A stretch of DNA of 13,640 nucleotides from an uncultured Pelagibacteraceae bacterium (GTDB taxonomy: Bacteria; Pseudomonadota; Alphaproteobacteria; Pelagibacterales; Pelagibacteraceae). A program made the translations under genes and the position numbers. Location: NCBI GenBank assembly GCA_902570545.1, contig CACFYO010000020.1:1-13640 (forward strand), written 5' to 3'. The notes below the pieces were generated by a model that saw nothing but the letters and a program-made list of their open reading frames with translations, made no database searches and had not been told where the DNA came from. Below are positions 7,239-13,365 of the stretch, piece by piece (position 1 is the first letter of the stretch; each line of letters starts with the position of its first letter).

Positions 7239-8054
7239 TTATATTCTTCCATATTCAGCCCATGAACCATCATAAACTGTAGGAGAATATGTATTATTTA
7301 CTAGGGAATATGCAAGACCTAAAACACATGCTGTTATACCAGATCCACATGAAAAAACTCTTTTATCATCATTTAAATCAATAATTTCGCTGAACTTTTT
7401 TGAGATCTCACTTACCCCTTTAAAAGTATTGTCTGAGCTATTTATAATTTCTTTAAATGGAAGACATACAGAGTTTGGAATAGATCCACTCCTCACATTC
7501 TTCCTGGGATCTGGAACACTTCCATTAAATCTTTCCTTACTTCTAGCGTCGATTACAGTAAAATTTTTTTTTTCAATATTTTCATTTATTTCAAAAATAC
7601 TTTTTACCATATTTTTATTTTCTGTTGCTCTGTAGGTTGAATTATTTAAAATTGTCTTTTCACTTGTCGTTTTCCTATATTCAATTAACCATTTTTTTAA
7701 ACCACCATCTAAAACACTTACTAAGTGTTTATCATGACCAAAATAAATAAAGTTGTACCAACCTCTACATGAACTTAGAACATCAGAGTTATCATAAATT
7801 ACAATTCTATCGGTATTTGATATGCCCATTGAAGATACTATCTCTTCCCATTTTTCTTTTGTAGGAAGCATGTGAGGTAAATCTGTGCTTTGATCTGAGT
7901 TTTTATCTAAATCGAAAAAAATTGCTTCTGGAATATGATTTTTCATGTATTCCTCTTCAGGATTTCTATCAATTCCTGGCATATGCCACGAACAGTCAAT
8001 TATTTTTACTGCACTTAGATTCTTTTCCAACCAATCTGATGATACAAGTGACAT
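7239..8054 (-). CDS. sseA: 3-mercaptopyruvate sulfurtransferase
   Basis: A 271-residue tandem-rhodanese protein (E. coli SseA is 281). The first, inactive domain spans about 1-125 (with CRGWYNFIYFGHDKHLVSVLDGGLKKW-type core, split here as CRGWYNF at 96-102 and LDGGLKKW at 115-122). The second spans about 150-271. The active-site loop CGSGITA at 236-242 carries Cys236 and matches the mercaptopyruvate-type CGSGVTA rather than the thiosulfate-type CRxGxR, so 3-mercaptopyruvate is the likelier sulfur donor. Supporting motifs are VIDARSKERFNG (168-178), PDPRKNVRSGSIPNS (181-195) and the C-terminal YDGSWAEYG. It is cytosolic. It moves sulfur from a cysteine-derived thiol to thioredoxin, cyanide or other acceptors. 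The gene starts 1 nt after the msrA stop and ends 2 nt before the RND adaptor. No Shine-Dalgarno sequence is evident. Confidence 0.93.
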   Translation of the reverse strand: MSLVSSDWLEKNLSAVKIIDCSWHMPGIDRNPEEEYMKNHIPEAIFFDLDKNSDQSTDLPHMLPTKEKWEEIVSSMGISNTDRIVIYDNSDVLSSCRGWYNFIYFGHDKHLVSVLDGGLKKWLIEYRKTTSEKTILNNSTYRATENKNMVKSIFEINENIEKKNFTVIDARSKERFNGSVPDPRKNVRSGSIPNSVCLPFKEIINSSDNTFKGVSEISKKFSEIIDLNDDKRVFSCGSGITACVLGLAYSLVNNTYSPTVYDGSWAEYGRI

Positions 8055-8055
8055 T

Positions 8056-8499
8056 CTATCTTTTTTCTAAATACTTTTGATGATACTCTTCAGCAGTACA
8101 GTAATTTTTCAACTCAGATAGCTTAGTTACCACTTTTCCAGATAATTTTTTATTTACATCATCAACCACTTTTTGAGCAATATTTTTTTGATCATCATTA
8201 AGGTAGAATATCTCACTTCTGTATTGTGTTCCAAAATCAGGACCTTGAGAGTTTAGTGTAGTTGGATCATGAAATTCAAAAAATTTCTTAATTATTTGCT
8301 CGTATGTAATAATTTTAGGATCAAATTCTAATTTTACAGCTTCCGCATGATTAGTTGTTCCTGTACAAACTTCTCTATAATTTGTATTTGGACTGTTTCC
8401 TCCGCAATATCCAACCTCAGTTCTATAGACTCCATCTAACTGTCCATATTTTTTTTCTGGACCCCAGAAACATCCCAAAGCTAAAACTGCTATTTCCAT
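8056..8499 (-). CDS. msrA: peptide methionine sulfoxide reductase A
   Basis: Reduces methionine-S-sulfoxide in proteins and free methionine, using thioredoxin. The 147-residue protein is a compact form without the extensions of E. coli MsrA (212). Visible motifs are the catalytic GCFWG at 9-13 (Cys10), GYCGG at 30-34, the YREVCTGTTNHAEAV stretch, HDPTTLNSQGPDFGTQYRS (77-95) and a C-terminal Cys134 in KNYCTAEEYHQKYL, which can serve as the resolving cysteine. Cys32 and Cys45 are further cysteines and could interact with it. It is cytosolic, with no signal peptide. It is the first gene of the operon continuing into sseA (1-nt gap) and the RND pump, and is divergent from the EamA gene across 34 nt. 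No Shine-Dalgarno sequence precedes the ATG. Confidence 0.95.
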   Translation of the reverse strand: MEIAVLALGCFWGPEKKYGQLDGVYRTEVGYCGGNSPNTNYREVCTGTTNHAEAVKLEFDPKIITYEQIIKKFFEFHDPTTLNSQGPDFGTQYRSEIFYLNDDQKNIAQKVVDDVNKKLSGKVVTKLSELKNYCTAEEYHQKYLEKR

Positions 8500-8533
8500 A
8501 GATTAATGTTATAATAATAATATAATCTAATCC
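8500..8533. promoter_or_regulatory. compact divergent promoter region, msrA operon and EamA operon
   Basis: These 34 nt separate two divergent start codons. On the plus strand a perfect extended -10 (TGTTATAAT) is at 8507-8515 and a second TATAAT at 8521-8526. The first would start transcription about 12 nt before the ATG at 8534, the second essentially at it. On the minus strand TATATT (8524-8519) and TATAAC (8513-8508) could serve msrA. No good -35 is visible, and any -35 would lie inside the opposite gene's first codons. Neither gene has a Shine-Dalgarno sequence, so leaderless or very short-leader messages are likely. Confidence 0.5.
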
Positions 8534-9415
8534 ATGTTATCTAGAAATCAATTAGGCTTTTTGTACATGTTTTTGTCTGTGTGTGCATTTTCAATGATGG
8601 ATGTACTTGTTAAGTGGTCTGATAATTATCCTGTTGGTGAAGTTCTTTTTTTTAGAGGAATTTGTGGACTAATACCTATATTTTTTTTAATACCAAAAGA
8701 AAACTACTCAAATTTTTATAAAACAGATCGACCTAAATTGCATTTCTTTAGATGTGCCGCGGGATTAATGGCAATAGTATCAGTATTTATTGCACTAAGA
8801 AATTTACCACTTGCAACTGTAGTAGGTATTTCTTTTGCAGCACCGATTTTTGCAACAATTTTATCTATTTATTTTTTGTCAGAAAAAATCGGTAAATATC
8901 GTTGGTTAGCAGTTTTAATTGGTTTTCTTGGAGTAATAATTATTACACAACCAGGTATTTCTAATTTAAATTTTTATTATATTTATCCAATTATTTTTTG
9001 TTTAGGAATGTCATATGTAGCAATTGCTATCAGGCAGTTATCTACATCCGAACCAGTTTGGCTTATTTCTTTTTATTTTTCAGTAGCGATATCTATTTTA
9101 GGTTTGTTTACAATTCCATTTGGATGGGTAATGCCTTCATTAATAGATTTTATTCTTTTGTGTATGATTGGTTTGCTTGGAGGTATTGCTAATTTACTAC
9201 TTGGACAATCTTATAAACTTTCAGAAGTTTCTTTAGTTACTCCGCTCAAGTATTTAAGTTTAGTATTTGCAATTGTATTTGGTTATCTTATTTGGAACGA
9301 AATACCGTCTTATAAAACTTTATTGGGTTCATTGCTTGTAGTGTTATCTTCATTAATTATTTTTAGAAGAGAAATCTATTTGAAAAAACCAAACTTAATT
9401 TTTAAAAATGAGTAA
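8534..9415 (+). CDS. EamA/DMT-family inner-membrane transporter
   Basis: A 293-residue protein with about ten hydrophobic segments and an internal duplication, typical of the drug/metabolite transporter superfamily. The first EamA repeat (about 8-138) has MMDVLVKWS, the VLFFRGICGLIPIFFL helix, and ATVVGISFAAPIFATILSIY with LSEKIGKYRW at its end. The second repeat (about 147-275) shows the same pattern, SLVTPLKYLSLVFAIVFGYL with WNEIPSYKTLLG. These proteins move small metabolites or amino acids, often as exporters. The substrate cannot be assigned here. It is the first gene of a two-gene operon with the downstream glycosylase, overlapping it by 8 nt. The start at 8534 comes just after a TATAAT, so the message may lack a leader. 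Confidence 0.9.
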   Translation: MLSRNQLGFLYMFLSVCAFSMMDVLVKWSDNYPVGEVLFFRGICGLIPIFFLIPKENYSNFYKTDRPKLHFFRCAAGLMAIVSVFIALRNLPLATVVGISFAAPIFATILSIYFLSEKIGKYRWLAVLIGFLGVIIITQPGISNLNFYYIYPIIFCLGMSYVAIAIRQLSTSEPVWLISFYFSVAISILGLFTIPFGWVMPSLIDFILLCMIGLLGGIANLLLGQSYKLSEVSLVTPLKYLSLVFAIVFGYLIWNEIPSYKTLLGSLLVVLSSLIIFRREIYLKKPNLIFKNE

Positions 9416-10031
9416 ACCTCCAATTTATTGGTCAAAGGCAGTAAAGTTTCTTTCTAAGGATAAGATAATGAATAAACTTATTTCTAAATACAAAGATAAA
9501 ACCTTAACAACAAGAAAAGATATTTTTTTATCACTATGTAAAAGTATAATAGGACAACAAATAAGTGTTGCAGCAGCAAATTCTGTATTTTTAAAGTTTA
9601 AAAAAGAATGTAAAGGAAAAATAAATCCAAAAGTAGTAAATGCCATTACCCCAAGTCGGTTGAAAAAATGTGGTTTAAGCAGACAAAAAGTTAGAGGAAT
9701 TAAAGAGTTGGCAAAAAAATTTGTAAATAAAACATTTAATCCAAGAGTTATAAAAAAAATGGGAGACGAGGAGGCAATTCTTTATTTATCTGAGTTAAGA
9801 CAAATAGGTAGATGGTCTGCAGAGATGATATTACTATTTACTTACAATAGATCTAACATATGGCCCGTTCAAGATATTGGTTTACTTAGAGCTATTTCAA
9901 ACAATTATAGGAAAAGCTATTTACCACCTATGAGCTATGTAAATCGATTGAAAAAGAGGTTTTCTCCGTATTGTTCCGTAGCTACTTGGTATTTATGGCG
10001 TTCCATAGACGATGAGCCTATACAATATTAA
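9408..10031 (+). CDS. AlkA-type DNA-3-methyladenine glycosylase
   Basis: A 207-residue base-excision repair enzyme of the HhH-GPD superfamily that removes alkylated purines. It lacks the extra N-terminal domain of E. coli AlkA (282), as in many short alphaproteobacterial homologs. Seen here are LCKSIIGQQISVAAA (43-57), the helix-hairpin-helix LSELRQIGRWSAEMIL (127-142), the catalytic aspartate Asp156 in WPVQDIGLLRAI, and a conserved C-terminal stretch, SPYCSVATWYLWRSIDDEPIQY (186-207, broken by normal variation). The usual hairpin LPGIGxWTA is here LRQIGRWSA. The ATG at 9408 overlaps the EamA stop by 8 nt, so translation is probably coupled. No Shine-Dalgarno sequence is visible. Its stop interlocks with the convergent DUF1330 stop. 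Pairing with a transporter suggests no clear functional link. Confidence 0.9.
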   Translation: MSKPPIYWSKAVKFLSKDKIMNKLISKYKDKTLTTRKDIFLSLCKSIIGQQISVAAANSVFLKFKKECKGKINPKVVNAITPSRLKKCGLSRQKVRGIKELAKKFVNKTFNPRVIKKMGDEEAILYLSELRQIGRWSAEMILLFTYNRSNIWPVQDIGLLRAISNNYRKSYLPPMSYVNRLKKRFSPYCSVATWYLWRSIDDEPIQY

Positions 10032-10315
10032 GTGCCTTCAACAATTTGATGATGTCTTACAGCATGGCCTTTAATAACGTCTAGTGCTTCCTGATATTCT
10101 GGAGAATCATAAAATTCTATTGCTGTGTTGTAATCTTGAAATTCAACTACAGTTGTTCTAGGAGAGTTTATTCCCTCATTTGTTCTATTTTTTCCGCCTC
10201 TAATTATAAATATCCCTGAGTATTTATCTGCGGCTATCTTGGCTTTTAGTGCATATTCTTTTAATTTTTCCTCACTATTAATTTTTTCCCACACACAAAC
10301 TATGTAACCTTTCAT
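10028..10315 (-). CDS. DUF1330 family protein, copy 1
   Basis: A 95-residue protein of the DUF1330 family, small ferredoxin-like alpha+beta-barrel proteins usually found as dimers and of unknown function. Visible pieces are MKGYIVCVWEKI, IIRGGK (37-42), SPRTTVVEFQDYNTAIEFYDS (51-71), SPEYQEAL and the terminal HHQIVEG. A GTG at 10330 would add five residues, but a clear AAAGGAG lies 4 nt before the ATG at 10315, so I take 10315 as the start. It lies 42 nt downstream of a paralog on the same strand. By hand count 36 of 94 aligned positions are identical to that copy. The gene is probably cytosolic. It keeps the family consensus better than copy 2. Confidence 0.88.
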   Translation of the reverse strand: MKGYIVCVWEKINSEEKLKEYALKAKIAADKYSGIFIIRGGKNRTNEGINSPRTTVVEFQDYNTAIEFYDSPEYQEALDVIKGHAVRHHQIVEGT

Positions 10316-10319
10316 AATT

Positions 10320-10326
10320 CTCCTTT
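10320..10326 (-). promoter_or_regulatory. ribosome binding site deciding the DUF1330 copy 1 start
   Basis: On the minus strand AAAGGAG ends 4 nt before the ATG at 10315 and overlaps the codons that a GTG start at 10330 would use. This strongly favours the shorter protein. It is one of only three clear Shine-Dalgarno sequences in the window. Confidence 0.8.
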
Positions 10327-10357
10327 GCACCCATTGTATATTGTAATTTTTACTTTA

Positions 10358-10660
10358 TCAAATTTGTTCTTGTTCTACTCCTTCAACAATAAACATTATT
10401 CTCTTAGTTGTATCCTCTGCATGAGTCCAAGCAGATTTATATTCAGTTGAATCATGACATGAAATAGCATCATTGTAAGTTGGAAACTCCCATATTACAG
10501 TACGCAAAATGTTTGGCCCGCTAAATGACTTTAATTTTCCACCTCTAACTACTGGTTTTCCCCCGTAACTTTTTATTATAGGAACAGCCTTTTCTCCATA
10601 TTTTTTTAAGTTGTCCTGGCTTGAGATTTCTAAGTATAGACTTATCCAGTAAGTTTTCAT
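10358..10660 (-). CDS. DUF1330 family protein, copy 2 (diverged paralog)
   Basis: A 100-residue DUF1330 protein and paralog of the gene just downstream. Shared features are the MKxY start, VVRGGK (37-42), LRTVIWEFPTYNDAI (52-66), DSTEYKSA (70-77) and FIVEG near the end. It differs in positions usually conserved in the family: the 'FYxS' segment reads CHDS, and the central helix is more polar (HAEDTTKR). It also has a short extra tail (VEQEQI). The ATG has a clear AAGGAT upstream at 10665-10670. It is first of the two-gene unit, divergent from the phosphoribosyltransferase across 43 nt. The function is unknown. The divergence suggests that the two copies bind different ligands or form a heterodimer, which is inference. 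Confidence 0.85.
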   Translation of the reverse strand: MKTYWISLYLEISSQDNLKKYGEKAVPIIKSYGGKPVVRGGKLKSFSGPNILRTVIWEFPTYNDAISCHDSTEYKSAWTHAEDTTKRIMFIVEGVEQEQI

Positions 10661-10664
10661 ATTT

Positions 10665-10670
10665 ATCCTT
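10665..10670 (-). promoter_or_regulatory. ribosome binding site of DUF1330 copy 2
   Basis: AAGGAT on the minus strand, 4 nt before the ATG at 10660. It confirms that start and contrasts with the Shine-Dalgarno-less divergent neighbour. Confidence 0.7.
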
Positions 10671-10686
10671 TTTTAATATTTTTATT

Positions 10687-10692
10687 TATGAT
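10687..10692 (+). promoter_or_regulatory. possible -10 element of the phosphoribosyltransferase gene
   Basis: TATGAT, a five-of-six match to TATAAT, lies 11 nt before the ATG at 10704, so transcription would begin within a few bases of the start codon. No recognisable -35 is present at 16-18 nt spacing. Neither is a Shine-Dalgarno sequence present, which fits a near-leaderless message. The call is weak because of base composition. Confidence 0.3.
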
Positions 10693-10703
10693 ACCAAATT
10701 TTT

Positions 10704-11228
10704 ATGGCTGATAAATTAATAATTTCTTATGAAGAATATAAAAAGGTCGTCGAAAAACTTGCTTTAGAAATTGAAAAAAAATATAAGCCAACAGTATTAG
10801 TTGGTATCATGAGAGGTGCAGCTCCAATTATAGATATTTTATCTAGAATTTTTAAATTACCTACTGCTTATGTTGTAATTCAAAGTTATTCTGGTGATAC
10901 GGTTCAAGATAAACAAGGGGAGCTAATATTCGCAAGAGATATAAGTGCAATTGCAACTAACGAAGATTTTAAAAAAGTACTGTTAGTAGATGATCTCTCA
11001 GACACCGGACTTACCTTAAATAAAAGTATTGAGTGGCTTAAAGAATATGAACCTGTTAAGGACCACATAAGTGAAATTAAAACAGCGTGTCTTTGGAAAA
11101 AAAAATCTTCCACTTTTACACCTGATTTCTGTCCAATTTTATTGGATAATGATCCATGGATTGTTCAACCATCAGAGTACTATGATGAAATTGATATAGA
11201 TGGTTTGAAAAAAAAGTATTCTAAATAA
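10704..11228 (+). CDS. purine-type phosphoribosyltransferase
   Basis: A 174-residue type I phosphoribosyltransferase that should join a nucleobase to PRPP. The PRPP-binding loop is KVLLVDDLSDTGLTL (91-105) with the paired acidic residues Asp96-Asp97. An upstream loop VLVGIMRGAAPI (31-42) supplies the PPi-binding glycine/arginine turn, and SYSGDTVQDKQGEL (61-73) is the flexible hood. The length and loop pattern fit hypoxanthine/xanthine-guanine enzymes (Hpt/Gpt) more than adenine or uracil enzymes. The exact base is not certain. It is monocistronic and convergent with the BMP-type nucleoside uptake genes across a shared terminator, so it probably salvages the imported purine. It is cytosolic. 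Confidence 0.85.
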   Translation: MADKLIISYEEYKKVVEKLALEIEKKYKPTVLVGIMRGAAPIIDILSRIFKLPTAYVVIQSYSGDTVQDKQGELIFARDISAIATNEDFKKVLLVDDLSDTGLTLNKSIEWLKEYEPVKDHISEIKTACLWKKKSSTFTPDFCPILLDNDPWIVQPSEYYDEIDIDGLKKKYSK

Positions 11229-11230
11229 AA

Positions 11231-11254
11231 AAAGGCCAGACTAAGCTGGCCTTT
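11231..11254. terminator. bidirectional intrinsic terminator
   Basis: A perfect 9-bp inverted repeat, AAAGGCCAG and CTGGCCTTT, with a 6-nt loop (ACTAAG) lies 2 nt after the phosphoribosyltransferase stop and 25 nt after the BMP gene stop. T-rich tracts follow on both strands (TTTAATTTT to the right, a run of seven A to the left, read as U on the minus strand). It can therefore end both convergent transcripts. It is the only clear intrinsic terminator in the window and one of its few GC-rich spots. Confidence 0.9.
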
Positions 11255-11279
11255 AATTTTAATCTTTTGGTAAAATTTC

Positions 11280-12344
11280 TTACTGTGGAATGTCTCCCTC
11301 TACTCCTTTAACGTAAACATTCATTCCGGCTAGCATTCCATCGTCTGCTACAGCACCTTCGGCTACAAGAATATTTCCTTTTTGATCATAAATTGGACCA
11401 GTAAATGAGTGAACTTTTCCTGAAGCTAAGTCTTTTTGAAGTTGTTCCACTTCTTTTACTAAGTCGCTTCCCATTGCAGAATTATATGGTGCCATTGCTA
11501 CCATTCCTTCTTTTAATCCATGCCAAGTATCTTGTTGTTTCCAAGTACCATCTCTTGCTGCAATTGATCTTTCTACATAGTAAGGCGCCCAATCATCTAT
11601 AATTGACGTTAATATGGATTTTGGAGCAAATCTTTGCATGTCACTTGCTTGACCAAAAGACCAAACACCTGCTTTTTCTGCAACTTGTACCGGAGCTGTA
11701 CTATCAGTATGTTGCATAATTATATCTGCACCTTGATCAATCAAAGCTTGAGCTGCTTCTGATTCTTTTCCTGGATCATACCATGTAAAAACCCAAACAA
11801 TTTTTGTCTTAATATCAGGATTTACTTTTTGAGCAGCTAATGTCATTGCATTAATTCCTCTTATAACTTCAGGAATTGGAAAAGAAGCAATGTATCCAAT
11901 AGTATTTGTCTTTGTCATCTTCCCAGCCATATGTCCTAATAAAGTTCTACCTTCATAGAACCTTGCTGAATACGTCGAGACATTTGAATGCTCTCTTTTG
12001 TAACCAGTCGCATGTTCAAATTTTACATTTGGAAAATCTTTAGCAACTTTATTTGTTGGATCCATATATCCAAAACTAGTCGTAAAGATTAGGTCGTGAC
12101 CAGATTGTGCTAATTGTCTTATAACTCTTTCTGCATCAGCACCTTCAGGTACACTTTCTACATAAGTAGTTTTTATTCCCAAAGCTTCCACTGCATTTCT
12201 TCCTTCATGGTGTTGGTATGTCCATCCATGGTCTCCAGTTGGACCAACATAAACAAAACCAACTTTAAATTCTGCATTTGCACTCAGGCTAAAGCCAAGC
12301 ATAAATAATGCAGAAATTAAACTTCTTAAAAATAGTTTATACAT
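11280..12344 (-). CDS. BMP-family ABC transporter substrate-binding protein, probably for purine nucleosides
   Basis: A 354-residue periplasmic binding protein of the BMP (PnrA-like) family. Residues 1-24 are a classical signal peptide ending ANA, with cleavage before Glu25 and no lipobox, so it is soluble in the periplasm. The mature start FKVGFVYVGPTGDHGWTYQH (26-45) holds the first ligand loop typical of the family. Further motifs include a TTSFGYMDP segment, HTDSTAPVQVAEKAGVWSFG and SIIDDWAPYYVERSI. Known family members bind guanosine, inosine and related nucleosides. Purine specificity here is inferred from the family and from the adjacent phosphoribosyltransferase and permeases. The ATG has an excellent AAAGGGGA upstream, suggesting strong translation as expected for a binding protein. 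It is separated from the upstream permease gene by 88 nt. Confidence 0.9.
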   Translation of the reverse strand: MYKLFLRSLISALFMLGFSLSANAEFKVGFVYVGPTGDHGWTYQHHEGRNAVEALGIKTTYVESVPEGADAERVIRQLAQSGHDLIFTTSFGYMDPTNKVAKDFPNVKFEHATGYKREHSNVSTYSARFYEGRTLLGHMAGKMTKTNTIGYIASFPIPEVIRGINAMTLAAQKVNPDIKTKIVWVFTWYDPGKESEAAQALIDQGADIIMQHTDSTAPVQVAEKAGVWSFGQASDMQRFAPKSILTSIIDDWAPYYVERSIAARDGTWKQQDTWHGLKEGMVAMAPYNSAMGSDLVKEVEQLQKDLASGKVHSFTGPIYDQKGNILVAEGAVADDGMLAGMNVYVKGVEGDIPQ

Positions 12345-12432
12345 TTGATTTCCCCTTTAAATTTAATTTTGTGATACTACAAACTATTCAATATTCTAAT
12401 AAAAAAAAATATTTATTTTGGAATAGCTAACA
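12345..12432 (-). promoter_or_regulatory. 88-nt leader before the BMP gene, with strong ribosome binding site
   Basis: This is the longest non-coding stretch in the window. AAAGGGGA (12351-12358, minus strand) lies 6 nt before the ATG. The rest is AT-rich with runs of A/T. A TTGAAT (12391-12386) is visible, but no convincing -10 follows at the usual spacing. The size of the gap allows a separate promoter or RNA-processing site that would raise binding-protein levels above those of the permeases, which is inference. Confidence 0.4.
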
Positions 12433-13365
12433 TCACTTTTCCTTATAGAAGATTTGTCCCAGCGAAGTTGGTGTATTCAGTTTTATTTTTCTACTATCAC
12501 GAGAAATTACAACTAAAACTATTATTGTCATGATGTAAGGTAATGCACTTAATAATTGAACTGGAATTCTTAAACCCACTGCCTGCATATGTAATTGTAA
12601 AATTGTAATTCCACCAAATATTAATGCACCAATAAGAACTTTAATCGGACTCCAAGTTGCAAAAACTACTAAAGCTAGTGCAATCCATCCTCTACCCCCT
12701 GTCATATTCTCAATCCATTGGGGAGTGTATATTAATGATAGGTATGAACCTGCCAATCCACACATTGCACCTCCATAAAGAATGCAACTATATCTTACTA
12801 ATGTAACATTAATTCCTTGATTAGAGGCTGAAGTTGGCGAATCCCCAACGGCTCTGATAATCAAACCAATTTTAGTCTTCTTTAAAAAATAATTTGTCAA
12901 AAAAGGTAATCCAAATGCAAAATATAATAAAATTGAGTGACCAAAGAATATTGGACCCAAAAACGGAATACTTTCTTTTAAATTAAGGAATAATAAGGGA
13001 AATTCCTTTCCTGGAATTCCAACGAAATTCTTACCTATCATTGCTGACATTCCAATACCAAAGATAGTTAGTGCAAGACCTGTAGCTACGTGATTTGTTA
13101 GGAGTGATTGGGTAAGCAATCCAAAAATAAGAGATATAATTAAACCTGACAGCATAGAGCCTACTACTGCAAAAAATAAATTATCAGTCACTACCATTAA
13201 AGCAAATCCAGAGATTGCTCCAATTATCATCATTCCTTCTACCCCAAGATTTAAAACACCAGATCTCTCCGTAATTAATTCCCCAGATGCAGCAAGTATC
13301 AAAGGAACTGATGATGCCATGATGGCACCAATTAAAATACCAATAAAATTTAAATCAAAGCTCAT
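12433..13365 (-). CDS. nucleoside-type ABC transporter permease (second permease)
   Basis: A 310-residue inner-membrane permease of the BPD_transp_2 (branched-chain/nucleoside) family with about eight to ten hydrophobic helices. The signature LITERSGVLNLGVEGMMIIGA (30-50) with Glu33 is characteristic of YufQ/NupC-type permeases that work with BMP binding proteins. The cytoplasmic coupling segment is KTKIGLIIRAVGDSPTSASNQGI with the typical 'RAvGdnP..A...Gi' pattern, and a GGRGWIALALVVFATWSP stretch follows. The ATG lies inside the end of the upstream permease gene, overlapping it by 11 nt, so the two permeases are co-translated. No ATPase gene is visible; it should lie beyond the right edge. 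The protein is complete and has no oddities. Confidence 0.93.
   Translation of the reverse strand: MSFDLNFIGILIGAIMASSVPLILAASGELITERSGVLNLGVEGMMIIGAISGFALMVVTDNLFFAVVGSMLSGLIISLIFGLLTQSLLTNHVATGLALTIFGIGMSAMIGKNFVGIPGKEFPLLFLNLKESIPFLGPIFFGHSILLYFAFGLPFLTNYFLKKTKIGLIIRAVGDSPTSASNQGINVTLVRYSCILYGGAMCGLAGSYLSLIYTPQWIENMTGGRGWIALALVVFATWSPIKVLIGALIFGGITILQLHMQAVGLRIPVQLLSALPYIMTIIVLVVISRDSRKIKLNTPTSLGQIFYKEK

Noticed and set aside
10316..10330. GTG start adding five residues to DUF1330 copy 1
   Set aside because: A strong AAAGGAG lies inside this stretch at correct distance from the ATG at 10315, and family members begin with MKxY.
12384..12427. Inverted CTATTC/GAATAG repeat in the 88-nt leader before the BMP gene, possible riboswitch or attenuator
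   Set aside because: The arms are six bases with a loop of about 30 nt of nearly pure A/T, and no conserved purine-riboswitch core is recognisable. It is most likely chance in AT-rich DNA.
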